Source: Lachnospiraceae bacterium UBA6987
GTDB lineage: Bacteria; Bacillota; Clostridia; Lachnospirales; Lachnospiraceae
Reading direction: 5' to 3'
NCBI GenBank assembly: GCA_002449955.1
Contig: DJYD01000030.1
Span: 5,280-69,279 of the forward strand
Length of the DNA: 64,000 nt
The notes beneath the pieces are model-generated. The model had not been told where the DNA came from, searched no databases, and was given only the letters and a program-made list of their open reading frames with translations. Positions within the stretch are counted from its first letter, which is position 1; the number at the start of each line of letters is the position of its first letter. Shown here piece by piece: positions 33,226-41,336 of this stretch. A program made the position numbers and the translations under genes.

Positions 33226-34700
33226 TTTCTGAACACGCTCTTTTCAATCTCTTCCGCCGTCATTTTCCGTCTTTCCCCTCTGTTCAGCAGATAAAGCGCA
33301 AACCCCACCGCCATCCATACCAGGAACATGATCACCGCCAGCTTGCCGATAAAGAACGGGCTGGCGGGGACAAACATGAAAATGAATACAGCCAGAGAGA
33401 CGACGCTGGCAAAGATCCCCGTGGCGATCCCGCCGGGGATCCTGAACGGGCGGGGCATTTCCGGATGTTTTTTCCTCAGGCGCACCAGCGAGAATGCGGT
33501 GATGCACCAGGAAAGGACAAAGGCTGCAGCCGAAAAGCAGGTGATGGTGTCGATCAGGTTGGCACCAAGGAAAGGACCCGCGCAGGACAGCAGCAGCGCG
33601 ATCAGCTGGCCGTTCACGGCAACGCCTCTTTCATTCTGACGGGCAAAGAACTGCGGGACCAGCCTGCCGCGTCCCATGCTCATGAGCAGATTGGCAGACG
33701 GTGTAAAGAACCCGTTCCAGGTCGTGAACAGCCCGGCAATTGCCCCGATGGTGATGAGCCAGAACAGAGCCTGCCCAAGAGTCCCGGGATACAGGGCTCT
33801 GAACATGCTGGCCGCAGCCGGACGTTCCATGCCGGCGAATTCCTTCCACGGCAGAGCGCTGCCGAAACAAAGCAGGAGCCCCGCATAGAACAGGCAGGCC
33901 AGTGTAACGGACAAAACGACCGTCTTGCCTACGGACTTTATGCTGCCGCCGGCCTCTTCGACCCCCTGGGGGATCGTTTCAAAACCGGCCAGAAAGAACG
34001 CTGCCTGCGCCACGATCGCAAATGCGCCTCCGAAAAAGCTCCGGTGTGAGACCTGCTTCAGCCCCTCCCCGTAGATAGCCGGATCGCTCACGTCATACAG
34101 CGGCGTCAGATTCTCCGCCCTGCCGCCGATCACGGCAAATACGGCGCCGAGAACCGCCGCGCCGACCAGAACGAAGCACAGGATGCGCTGCGCTTTTGCC
34201 GCGGAGGAAAGCCCTCTCATATTCAGAAAATAGATCAGCAGCGAGCAGGCAAGGCCGATCAGGATCGTTGCCGGATAGATATCCGAGCCCATGACGGAAT
34301 ACAGAGGCTTTCCGCTTTTCAGCCCCGGGATCAGATAGCCCAGCACATCCGTGATTTGGATCGCTTCCCAGGGGATGATCGCAACGAAGGCGCCGTAGGA
34401 AGCCCAGCCGGAAGCAAAAGCCAGATCGTGATCAAACGCCTTGTAGGCAAATGCCATGCCGCCCCCGGCCACCGGGATCATCGGGACCATTTCACAGTAG
34501 CACAGCCCCAGCGGGATCATCATGACAAGGCACAGCAGGTATCCTGCCGCCGCAGGCACAGGGCCGCCGCAGTTGATCATCCAGCTGTTGATGGATACTG
34601 CCCAGCCGACACCGACGATCGCGCCGAAGCCAATGCAGAAAAAATCCGCCGTGCTGACGCCTTTCCGTTTGTTTTGTTCTTCGTTCTTTGCTTGCATCAT
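33222..34700 (-). CDS. APC-family amino acid permease (module 2)
   Basis: This is a 492-residue, 12-helix transporter. FGAIVGVGWAVSIN is the glycine-rich helix-1 motif, FFLAGFETIPQGVEEAGGSIK the helix-6/7 region, and PRPFRIPGG the conserved cytoplasmic motif near helix 10-11. It lies downstream of OCD-family gene 2 on one transcript, mirroring module 1. Substrate is unknown but likely the same class of amino acid as its partner enzyme. The start at 34700 follows GGGGGAAA; ATG 34697 is equally possible. Confidence 0.88.
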   Translation of the reverse strand: MMQAKNEEQNKRKGVSTADFFCIGFGAIVGVGWAVSINSWMINCGGPVPAAAGYLLCLVMMIPLGLCYCEMVPMIPVAGGGMAFAYKAFDHDLAFASGWASYGAFVAIIPWEAIQITDVLGYLIPGLKSGKPLYSVMGSDIYPATILIGLACSLLIYFLNMRGLSSAAKAQRILCFVLVGAAVLGAVFAVIGGRAENLTPLYDVSDPAIYGEGLKQVSHRSFFGGAFAIVAQAAFFLAGFETIPQGVEEAGGSIKSVGKTVVLSVTLACLFYAGLLLCFGSALPWKEFAGMERPAAASMFRALYPGTLGQALFWLITIGAIAGLFTTWNGFFTPSANLLMSMGRGRLVPQFFARQNERGVAVNGQLIALLLSCAGPFLGANLIDTITCFSAAAFVLSWCITAFSLVRLRKKHPEMPRPFRIPGGIATGIFASVVSLAVFIFMFVPASPFFIGKLAVIMFLVWMAVGFALYLLNRGERRKMTAEEIEKSVFRN

Positions 34701-34759
34701 TTTCCCCCGGGATCAGCAATGCCGTCCAGCCGTCTCATCGCTTCTGTTCTCTTCCGGTC

Positions 34760-35878
34760 TTAATTCAGATAAGGAGAATCCCAGAGCAGCAGTTTCTGGC
34801 CGAGCCCCATCTTCACCGCGTTCTGATAGATCTCATAGGACCAGCCGACATCCCAGACCGGCATGCCGCTCGTGATAAAGCAGATCCTCTCATCATCCGA
34901 AACGCGTCCTTCCTTCTTGCCGACGACCACGTCGCCAAGGCTGACCGCTTCGGAAAGAGGCGGCAGTTTACCGTTGTACATCATACGGTAGACCTGGACG
35001 CCGATGCCGTTGATGAAACGCTGGTCTTCCGGCAGCTGCAGATGCTCGTCATAATAGGTAGCATGCATCTTGGCATTGTCCCAGTACAGCTTCGCGCTGG
35101 AGAAGTATTCTTCATCGATATTGCAGCGGCCGGTGAAAATGATCAGAGAGCCTTTCTTCAGCCAGTCGTTCTTCATGTTGACCGGTGCCAGGGACGAGGC
35201 CGCGACGCTGATGATATCGCCCAGGCGCACAGCCTGCTCCAGGGAGTCGGCTGCCCAGGCTTTCAGGCCGTATTTTTCCGTGATCGTTTTGGCGAAGGCT
35301 TCTGCTTTTTCTTTAAACAGGTCATAAATGATCACTTCTTTGAGGTTCTTTGCTTCCAGACGGATGGCTTCGAAGCAGGATTTGCTCACGGGGCCGGCGC
35401 CAACGCACACACAGACCTCGGCATCTTTGCGGGCCAGATGCCTTGTGCCTACACCGGGCACGCAGCCGGTCCTGACGGAGCTGACCAGGTTGGCGCTCAT
35501 CAGCGCGATCGGTTCGCAGGTGTCGGGATCATTCAGCAGAATCATCAGGATCGAGCGGGGAAGCCCTCTCTGGGGATTGATGATGTTGGAGCCGTACCAT
35601 TTCTCACCGGCTACGTTGAAGCGGCCGCCGAGGTAGGCGACCATGGCCATGAAGCGGCGGTCCGGGCCGTCAAGAGGCATGTTCGGGAACTCACTGATCG
35701 CAGGGAATTTGATCGCAATGCCGTGGGAGTTGTGGCTGTCGCCGCCCATGACATAATCGCCCTTGCTCAGGAGGCCGAAGATCTCTTCTTCCACGTCGAT
35801 GCAGCGCGCCGCATCGAGAACGCCGGCCTGGATCATTTCCTGCTCATTCAGATACAGAAAATCAGTCTTTTTGCCCAT
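34760..35878 (-). CDS. Ornithine cyclodeaminase/mu-crystallin family protein 2
   Basis: This 372-residue paralogue of the 29590 product shares FLYLNEQEMIQAGVLD, GPDRRFMAMVAYLGGRFN, GEKWYGSNIINPQRGLPRSI, the dinucleotide motif VGAGPVSKSC, and the same C-terminal DDERICFITSGMPVWDVGWSYE. It lacks the GSCACGAIPG cysteine pair of its paralogue, which suggests a different substrate. ATG 35878 follows AAAGGAGAAAG; a longer in-frame start at 36007 lies upstream of the promoter. It heads an operon with APC permease 2, divergent from RpiR regulator 2. The leader holds a strong hairpin. Confidence 0.86.
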   Translation of the reverse strand: MGKKTDFLYLNEQEMIQAGVLDAARCIDVEEEIFGLLSKGDYVMGGDSHNSHGIAIKFPAISEFPNMPLDGPDRRFMAMVAYLGGRFNVAGEKWYGSNIINPQRGLPRSILMILLNDPDTCEPIALMSANLVSSVRTGCVPGVGTRHLARKDAEVCVCVGAGPVSKSCFEAIRLEAKNLKEVIIYDLFKEKAEAFAKTITEKYGLKAWAADSLEQAVRLGDIISVAASSLAPVNMKNDWLKKGSLIIFTGRCNIDEEYFSSAKLYWDNAKMHATYYDEHLQLPEDQRFINGIGVQVYRMMYNGKLPPLSEAVSLGDVVVGKKEGRVSDDERICFITSGMPVWDVGWSYEIYQNAVKMGLGQKLLLWDSPYLN

Positions 35879-35914
35879 TGTTCTTTCTCCTTTACAGATT
35901 TGCAGTCGCATATC

Positions 35915-35941
35915 CGGCTGCCGGCATTTTGCCGGCAGCCG
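35915..35941 (-). other. Strong leader hairpin upstream of OCD gene 2
   Basis: CGGCTGCCGGC and GCCGGCAGCCG form a perfect 11-bp stem with loop AAAAT on the transcript, about 35 nt before the start codon. There is no T run on the coding strand. It may stabilise the mRNA or control translation. Confidence 0.5.
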
Positions 35942-35971
35942 TGTATTTTTCACGACATTTCTTACAAGTTC

Positions 35972-36000
35972 ATTATGTATGATTTCATACATTTTGTCAA
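35972..36000 (-). promoter_or_regulatory. Promoter of module 2 (OCD 2-APC 2)
   Basis: Minus strand: -35 TTGACA (35995-36000), 17-bp spacer, -10 CATAAT (35972-35977). Confidence 0.75.
35975..35992. promoter_or_regulatory. Candidate operator palindrome inside the module 2 promoter
   Basis: ATGTATGA-TT-TCATACAT is a perfect 8-bp inverted repeat lying between the -35 and -10 boxes, an ideal repressor site for the divergent RpiR regulator 2. Confidence 0.6.
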
Positions 36001-36089
36001 TCGACAAGTTAAGAAAAACTTCAGAATCAGGCGTGATTTTTTATCAATTATTTGCATTTTGCCGAACGGCGATACAAAACGTTTTTTTC

Positions 36090-36105
36090 TGTATTTTTTA
36101 ATACA
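36090..36105. promoter_or_regulatory. Second candidate RpiR operator (TGTATT-TTTT-AATACA)
   Basis: This is a perfect 6-bp inverted repeat with a 4-nt T spacer in the 370-bp AT-rich gap between the divergent genes. CGATACAAAA is also repeated directly at 36070 and 36140. Apart from these sites, the promoters and the leader hairpin, the gap 35879-36248 holds no gene I can support. Confidence 0.45.
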
Positions 36106-36183
36106 TTGTTACTGGGTGTTTTGTACTGAAATTTTCCTCCGATACAAAATTCCACGCGGAGTGTAGTATTTGATTTTTTTGTG

Positions 36184-36211
36184 TTGACAATTATTTTTCC
36201 TCTTTTATAAT
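36184..36211 (+). promoter_or_regulatory. Consensus promoter of rpiR-like regulator 2
   Basis: Perfect -35 TTGACA (36184-36189), 16-bp spacer, perfect -10 TATAAT (36206-36211). Confidence 0.85.
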
Positions 36212-36248
36212 GAAAGCGGATACCGGACGAAAGAAAGGCGGGCAGAAC

Positions 36249-37094
36249 ATGAACACAGTCAACCGGGTCGATCAGTGCTTTGACGAAATGACCAAATCGG
36301 AACGCTGCGTCGCGGTTTTTTTCCGTGAACACCTGAACGATTTTGCGTTTTTTACCCTGGACAAACTGGCCGATGCGATCAACATCAGCACGACTTCCGT
36401 GATCCGCTTCTGCCGGCGCCTGGGATTTGCCGGCTTTAAGGATTTTCAGGACGCGCTCCACAGCGACATCATGCACCAGCCGGATCTGCTGGACAAATTC
36501 CACCGGACCTGGAATACGTCCATGGGCGACGAGCTGCTGACGCAGACCGTCCACCAGGGAATCCGCTGTATCCAAAATACGTTTCACACGATCTCCTATG
36601 AGACTCTGGCGGAATCCGTGAAGCTGTTGGTCAAAGCAAAACGGGTCTTTACTTTCGGCATGAAAGAATCCTATGCCCTTACCCACTACACCTATACCCG
36701 GCTGCTGACCGTCCGGGACAACGTATTTATCCTGAACGCAGGTTATAACGGAGAAGTGGAACCGATCCTCAGTCTGACAGAAGAAGACGTCTGCATCGTT
36801 TTCCTCTTCCACCGCTATACCAAGCTGACGCTCCAGATCCTGCCGCTTCTGCAGAAGCAGGGCACGAAGATCATTCTGGTCACCTCGGCGCCCTTCGACC
36901 AGGTCCAAAAATACTGCACCGTACTGATCCCCTGCATCGTTGACGCAAACGGGATTAAGAATTCGTCGCTGGCGCCGATCTGCCTGGCAGACTATCTGTG
37001 CAACGCCGTCGCCATGCAGAACGGCAATGCCACGGTGCGCTACATGCAGCAATCCGAAAAACTCTTCGACTCCGGCGCCGTGCTGGGCAGCTGA
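36249..37094 (+). CDS. MurR/RpiR family transcriptional regulator 2
   Basis: This 281-residue regulator is a paralogue of regulator 1. The helix-turn-helix covers about residues 10-75 (FTLDKLADAINISTTSVIRFCRRLGFAGFKDFQ), and the SIS domain contains KRVFTFGMKESYALTHYTYTR, EDVCIVFLFHRYTKLTLQ and IKNSSLAPICLADYLCN. The two regulators share unusual phrases (VFTFGMKE.YAL.HY.YTR), so they belong to one specialised subgroup. It is divergent from OCD gene 2 and followed 31 bp later by an EamA transporter gene. It is probably repressed or activated by the substrate of the module. Confidence 0.92.
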   Translation: MNTVNRVDQCFDEMTKSERCVAVFFREHLNDFAFFTLDKLADAINISTTSVIRFCRRLGFAGFKDFQDALHSDIMHQPDLLDKFHRTWNTSMGDELLTQTVHQGIRCIQNTFHTISYETLAESVKLLVKAKRVFTFGMKESYALTHYTYTRLLTVRDNVFILNAGYNGEVEPILSLTEEDVCIVFLFHRYTKLTLQILPLLQKQGTKIILVTSAPFDQVQKYCTVLIPCIVDANGIKNSSLAPICLADYLCNAVAMQNGNATVRYMQQSEKLFDSGAVLGS

Positions 37095-37125
37095 AAAACG
37101 GACCGCATTTGAGTCTGCAGTAAAA

Positions 37126-37998
37126 ATGAGCCAGAAAGAAAACACCAATCAAAGCCGATCCGGACGCCTGATGATCCTGGTCACAGCCCTTCTCTGGGGT
37201 CTGGCCGGCGTCTGCGTCAAATCGATCAGCTGGGGGCCGCTGCCCATCGTGGCCGTCCGCAGTTTTCTTTCAATGTGGCTCTTTGCCTTCGTCAAAAAAA
37301 GCTTCCGTGTCCGGCTCACGAAGGCCAATCTGATCGGCGGGACCCTGAACACCGCCACCAGCATCCTCTATGTGGTTGCGATGAAACTGACCACCGCCGG
37401 GACTGCGATCGTTCTGCAGTATACGGCGCCGGTGCTCGTTTTTCTGTATACCGTCATTTTCAGAAAGAGAAAGTCAAGCCTTGGCGAAACACTGCTGACG
37501 CTGGCCGTTTTTGCCGGCTGCGCGCTCAGCTTTCTGGACAATCTTGATCTCACGCGGCTGCTCGGCAACTCGCTTGCTTTCCTGTCCGCCTTTACCTTCG
37601 CCGGGCAGATTCTTGTCATGAACGGCGAGGACTGCGATGCGCAGGACGCCATCATGATCAGCAACACGATGTGCTTCCTGATCTGCGTGCCTTTCCTGTT
37701 CACGGAAACGCTGACCTGGACCCCGAAAAACATCTTTTGGCTGCTGGTGATGGGCATTTTCCAGTACAGCCTCGCCAACGTCCTCTTTTCCCGCGGCATC
37801 CATCACGTGGATCCGGTGGAAGCGTCGATCCTGCTCACGTTGGAACCGATCTTCAACCCCATCCCCGTCGCGATCCTCTGCGGAGAAAAAATGAGCACGC
37901 TGGCCATTATCGGTTCCGTGATCGTTATCGTTTCCGTGACGCTCCACGGCCTGCTCCCCCGGCTTTCCCAGGCCTCCGACAGGCCGCCGGACACATAG
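37126..37998 (+). CDS. EamA/DMT-family transporter
   Basis: This 290-residue protein has ten predicted helices in two EamA halves (LLWGLAGVCVKSISWGPLPIVAVRSFLS near the start; NVLFSRGIHHVDPVEASILLTLEPIFNPI in the second half, the conserved EP motif). Such proteins usually export or import small metabolites, including amino acids. ATG 37126 lies 31 bp after regulator 2, with only a weak RBS, so translation may be coupled. Context suggests export of a product or excess of the module 2 substrate. Confidence 0.87.
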   Translation: MSQKENTNQSRSGRLMILVTALLWGLAGVCVKSISWGPLPIVAVRSFLSMWLFAFVKKSFRVRLTKANLIGGTLNTATSILYVVAMKLTTAGTAIVLQYTAPVLVFLYTVIFRKRKSSLGETLLTLAVFAGCALSFLDNLDLTRLLGNSLAFLSAFTFAGQILVMNGEDCDAQDAIMISNTMCFLICVPFLFTETLTWTPKNIFWLLVMGIFQYSLANVLFSRGIHHVDPVEASILLTLEPIFNPIPVAILCGEKMSTLAIIGSVIVIVSVTLHGLLPRLSQASDRPPDT

Positions 37999-38011
37999 CG
38001 GCAGGCACTTG

Positions 38012-38040
38012 TTGACAAAAACCGCAGCAATATTGATAAA
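38012..38040 (+). promoter_or_regulatory. Promoter of the nitroreductase gene
   Basis: -35 TTGACA (38012-38017), 17-bp spacer, -10 GATAAA (38035-38040). Confidence 0.5.
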
Positions 38041-38072
38041 ACACAAATGAATAATATACAGGAGGGACCATC

Positions 38073-38594
38073 ATGAACGAAGTGATCAAGAATCTTACCG
38101 AACGCCGTTCCATACGAAAATTCAGACCGGAAATGCCGCCGAAGGCGTTGCTGGAGCAGATCATCGAAGCCGGACTCTATGCCCCGAACGGCATGGGGAA
38201 GCAGTCCGCCATGGTCATAGCGGTTACCGATAAGACTTTACGAGATGAATTGTCCGCACTGAACAGCAAGATCCTCGGCCGCGATGCCGATCCCTTCTAC
38301 GGCGGGCCTGCCGTTCTGATCGTGCTGGCCGACAAGAGTGTCCCCACTTATCTGTTTGACGGTGCGCTGATGATGGGCAACATGCTGAATGCCGCGCATG
38401 CGCTCGGCCTCGGCGGCATCTGGATCCACCGCGCCAAACAGGAATTTGAGCAGGAATACGGCAAAAAGCTGCTGGAAAAGCTCGGCATCGAAGGCGAGTG
38501 GGAAGGCATCGGCCACTGCGTCGTCGGCTATATCGACGGAGAAGCTCCGGCCCCTGCACCGCGCCGGGAAGGCCGCGTCTTCTGGGCGGAATAA
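38073..38594 (+). CDS. Nitroreductase family flavoprotein
   Basis: This 173-residue FMN oxidoreductase of usual length has LTERRSIRKFRPEMP near the N-terminus (FMN phosphate-binding arginines), APNGMGKQSA, the FDGALMMGNMLNAAHALGLGGIWIHRA helix region, and GHCVVGYIDG near the C-terminus. It reduces nitro compounds or quinones with NAD(P)H; the natural substrate is unknown. AGGAGG precedes the ATG. The SGNH lipoprotein gene follows 10 bp later, so the two are probably co-transcribed. Confidence 0.92.
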   Translation: MNEVIKNLTERRSIRKFRPEMPPKALLEQIIEAGLYAPNGMGKQSAMVIAVTDKTLRDELSALNSKILGRDADPFYGGPAVLIVLADKSVPTYLFDGALMMGNMLNAAHALGLGGIWIHRAKQEFEQEYGKKLLEKLGIEGEWEGIGHCVVGYIDGEAPAPAPRREGRVFWAE

Positions 38595-38604
38595 GAGCGG
38601 ATCC

Positions 38605-39612
38605 ATGAAAGCTAAGCGGCACGGACAAAAGATACGGGGCTTTGCGGGACTTGCCGGCATTCTGCTTGCGGTCCTTCTTTCCGCATGCGCAGGAAAACGG
38701 CAGGAAACGACGGTTGTCCCCGCCGACTATACCCTGCCGTCGATCGGGGTGGATGAGATCGATCCGGATGCGGCGGCAGCGGCAGAGATGAGCTCGCGGA
38801 ACGCTGCCTCTTCGGAAAGCCGCACGGAACCTCCGGAAACAACGCTTCCGTCCGGGACCGAACAGGCGGAAACGCCTGAAATGACCGTACCGGGCGGCGA
38901 AGAAAGCACGGAGGCACCGGAGCCGCCGGCCACTCTTCCGCCGGAAACGACTGCAGCACCTCCTCCCGAAACCGCTGCGCCTCCCGTGACCGCCGAAGTG
39001 CCGCCGGAAACCGCCGCTCCGCCGCCCCCGCCGGAGACCTCCGCTGCGCCGCCAACGACCGAAGCGCCTGCCGGCGTCCGCGTCTGGATGGGCGATTCCC
39101 GCTTCGTGGGCATCCGCGACACTGTCGACTATGACAAAGAAAAAGACGTCTTCATCAGCGGCTGGGGCATGGGCTACGACTGGATGCTTGCAACGGCATT
39201 TCCCGAATTTGACAAGCTTGCCGCAGGCACAAAGATCGATATCTGCTACTGGTCTCTCGGGGCGAACGATATCACCAACGATCCCTCCGATTTCAACCTG
39301 GAGCTTGCCGCCAAATACGCTGCCCAGGTCGCGCAGCTGATCGCGCGGCATCCGGAAACGACCTTCTATCTGCTCTCCTACGGTCCCGTCGGTGAGGAAG
39401 GCATGGATCCGAACAACATCCCGGACTGCGCTTCCTACAACAAAGCCCTGCGGATCTTTACGGACCGCGTTCGGGAGCTGACCGGCATGGCCTATATCGC
39501 CCAGGGAGAGTATATCGAGCAGACCGGCTTCCGGGTCTACGACGGCTGTCACTACAATGCCGAAACCAATCAGCGCGCCTACGCTTATGTTCTCGCGCAG
39601 AGCGGGCAGTAA
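38605..39612 (+). CDS. Secreted SGNH-hydrolase lipoprotein
   Basis: This is a 335-residue lipoprotein. A basic N-terminus and hydrophobic core end in the lipobox LLSACAG (Cys about 32), so it is anchored outside the membrane. Residues about 50-155 are a low-complexity Pro/Thr/Glu/Ala spacer with repeated PPETTA-like units, a wall-spanning stalk. The catalytic domain follows: GDSRFVG with nucleophile Ser165, LGANDI (block III), and DGCHYNAET supplying the Asp-His pair. SGNH enzymes of this type often deacetylate or hydrolyse esters on cell-wall or external glycans. Start ATG 38605 is chosen because the lipobox signal begins there. It ends at a good terminator. Confidence 0.88.
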   Translation: MKAKRHGQKIRGFAGLAGILLAVLLSACAGKRQETTVVPADYTLPSIGVDEIDPDAAAAAEMSSRNAASSESRTEPPETTLPSGTEQAETPEMTVPGGEESTEAPEPPATLPPETTAAPPPETAAPPVTAEVPPETAAPPPPPETSAAPPTTEAPAGVRVWMGDSRFVGIRDTVDYDKEKDVFISGWGMGYDWMLATAFPEFDKLAAGTKIDICYWSLGANDITNDPSDFNLELAAKYAAQVAQLIARHPETTFYLLSYGPVGEEGMDPNNIPDCASYNKALRIFTDRVRELTGMAYIAQGEYIEQTGFRVYDGCHYNAETNQRAYAYVLAQSGQ

Positions 39613-39669
39613 CGACAGACCGATCACGAGCTCTTGCCAAAACGGCGATGAAAGAATCAGAATAACGCA

Positions 39670-39703
39670 AAGCCGCGGATCCACCCGCGGCTTATCTTTT
39701 TGT
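39670..39703 (+). terminator. Terminator after the SGNH lipoprotein gene
   Basis: AAGCCGCGG and CCGCGGCTT form a 9-bp stem around ATCCAC, followed by ATCTTTTTG. Confidence 0.85.
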
Positions 39704-39778
39704 TGATACTTTGTTCGGCGCTGTACTTGTATTATAATCGCCTTTCTATTTGAACGACACTTTGTGTGTTATCCATAA

Positions 39779-41098
39779 TCAGTCTGCTTTTTTCTTTTTT
39801 GCCCGGAAATACCAGGCGAGCAGCGCGGCAAGGATGGCGCAGACGGCGGCCGCTGCCAGAAAAATATTGGCATTCGGCAGAAAGCTTGTCGTACCGTCAT
39901 CATTGGTGATGGTCGCAGCGCCCTTCAGCACCGCCGCGCCGATACCGGGTCCGATAACGCCGGGGATCAGCACCTGTGCGATGATGCGGAGGCCCTGGAA
40001 GCGTCCGGCCATGCGTTCGGGCGTGCAGTTTCTGATCTCAGCACCGAACACAGCCATCCCGGACAGGTAACCGCTCATCATCAGAAGCGACCCGATAAAC
40101 ACCGGAGCCTTCATCAAAAGCCCTTCTGCGGGAATGATGGCCGGTACGAGCCAAAGCAGCAGCAGGCCGCCGAAAAGAAGCAGCAGCGGCAGGAAGACCG
40201 AGCGCTCATACCCCTTCCGGTCCAGTACTCTCCCGTACACCGCCGTGACGGCCGCGGCAAGAATGATCGCCGGCGCCATGATCAGCACGTAGTCGGCCAT
40301 CCCTAAGCTTTTCTCGTAATAGATGATCAGGTAAGGCATGAAGATCTGGATCGCGATGTTGAAAATGACGAAGCAGCCGAGCGCGGCGTAGAGCGCCCGG
40401 TTCTTTTTGAAGACCGCAGGTCTCAGTCCGTAGGCGATCGTAGCCAGATATCCGAGTTCGTCCGGCGGGTCGGCCTTCCCCTCGTCTACGATAAAAAAGC
40501 CGAGAATACCGATCAGGAACACGGCAGCCCCGATCACGGTGTAGATCACGGTCCAGCTTTCCGCTTTGGAAAGGTCAAAGCCCATGAAGCCGCCGAAAAC
40601 GACCAGGATCGCAACCAGCGGCATCATCGCGTTGATGCCTTCCGCCGCCCCGCGGTTCTTCTCAGTGGTCGAATCCGTCAGCCAAGCATTGTAGGCGGCG
40701 TCATTGGCGGTCGAGCCGAAGAAGGTCATCACGCAGTCCATGATGATGACGATCGAGATGCAGGCCGAGGCCGCGCCGACGGTCATCCCGAAGAGGCTGC
40801 CGATGAGGTCCACGCGGATAAAAGCAAAGGCCAGGATTGAGATCCCCCAGGCGATATAGCCTGCACACATGAAAATTTTCCTCTTCCCCAGGCGGTCAGA
40901 CAGAGCCCCAATTAAAATTGTTGTCAAAGTTGCCGCCACAGCGCTTGCCTGCACCATCAGGGCAATATCCGCAGCCGAAGCATTGAACATCTTGTAAATG
41001 AAGACGTTGAAGTACATATTTTCCACGACCCAGGCGATCTGCCCGGTCAGGGAAAATATGATAAGTGCGGGCCAGAAACGTTTTGTTTTCTTCTGCAT
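39779..41098 (-). CDS. MFS transporter
   Basis: This is a 439-residue, 12-helix major facilitator. ENMYFNVFIYKMF in helix 1, the helix 2-3 loop LIGALSDRLGKRKIFM (MFS motif A), DAAYNAWLTDSTTEKNRGAAEGI in the region of helices 4-5, and a matching loop GRVLDRKGYERSV in the second half are clear. The N-terminal half has a GPH-like flavour. Substrate is unknown. It is monocistronic, and both neighbours are on the other strand. A TATAAT box at about 41157 (minus strand) probably starts transcription, with a weak -35. Confidence 0.88.
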   Translation of the reverse strand: MQKKTKRFWPALIIFSLTGQIAWVVENMYFNVFIYKMFNASAADIALMVQASAVAATLTTILIGALSDRLGKRKIFMCAGYIAWGISILAFAFIRVDLIGSLFGMTVGAASACISIVIIMDCVMTFFGSTANDAAYNAWLTDSTTEKNRGAAEGINAMMPLVAILVVFGGFMGFDLSKAESWTVIYTVIGAAVFLIGILGFFIVDEGKADPPDELGYLATIAYGLRPAVFKKNRALYAALGCFVIFNIAIQIFMPYLIIYYEKSLGMADYVLIMAPAIILAAAVTAVYGRVLDRKGYERSVFLPLLLLFGGLLLLWLVPAIIPAEGLLMKAPVFIGSLLMMSGYLSGMAVFGAEIRNCTPERMAGRFQGLRIIAQVLIPGVIGPGIGAAVLKGAATITNDDGTTSFLPNANIFLAAAAVCAILAALLAWYFRAKKKKAD

Positions 41099-41195
41099 TG
41101 TTTTTACCTCTCGTCCAGCGAACAGTCTTCCCGATCTCTTTCTCTGACATTCTAATTATAACACAAAGCCCCGGCTGATAACAGCTCGATCTGTC

Positions 41196-41224
41196 TTGTC
41201 ATCGCTTTTCTTTTTTGCTATACT
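41196..41224 (+). promoter_or_regulatory. Promoter of the GNAT gene
   Basis: -35 TTGTCA (41196-41201), 17-bp spacer, -10 TATACT (41219-41224). A leader of about 105 nt follows, containing short GC-rich inverted repeats around GTGCCGGCACG. Confidence 0.7.
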
Positions 41225-41336
41225 TTTGAAATCTGCTCTCCGCACTTCCGGTGCGTAAAAAAAGAGCAGCCACCCCCGGAGCGCTTGCCGTGCCGGCACG
41301 CTGCCTGCCTTATAAGGGCAAACAAAAGGAGTTTCC

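Noticed and set aside
39711..39738. Good-looking rightward promoter (TTGTTC, 16-bp spacer, TATAAT)
   Set aside because: It points into the 3' end of the leftward MFS gene with no rightward gene behind it; antisense transcription cannot be judged from sequence alone.
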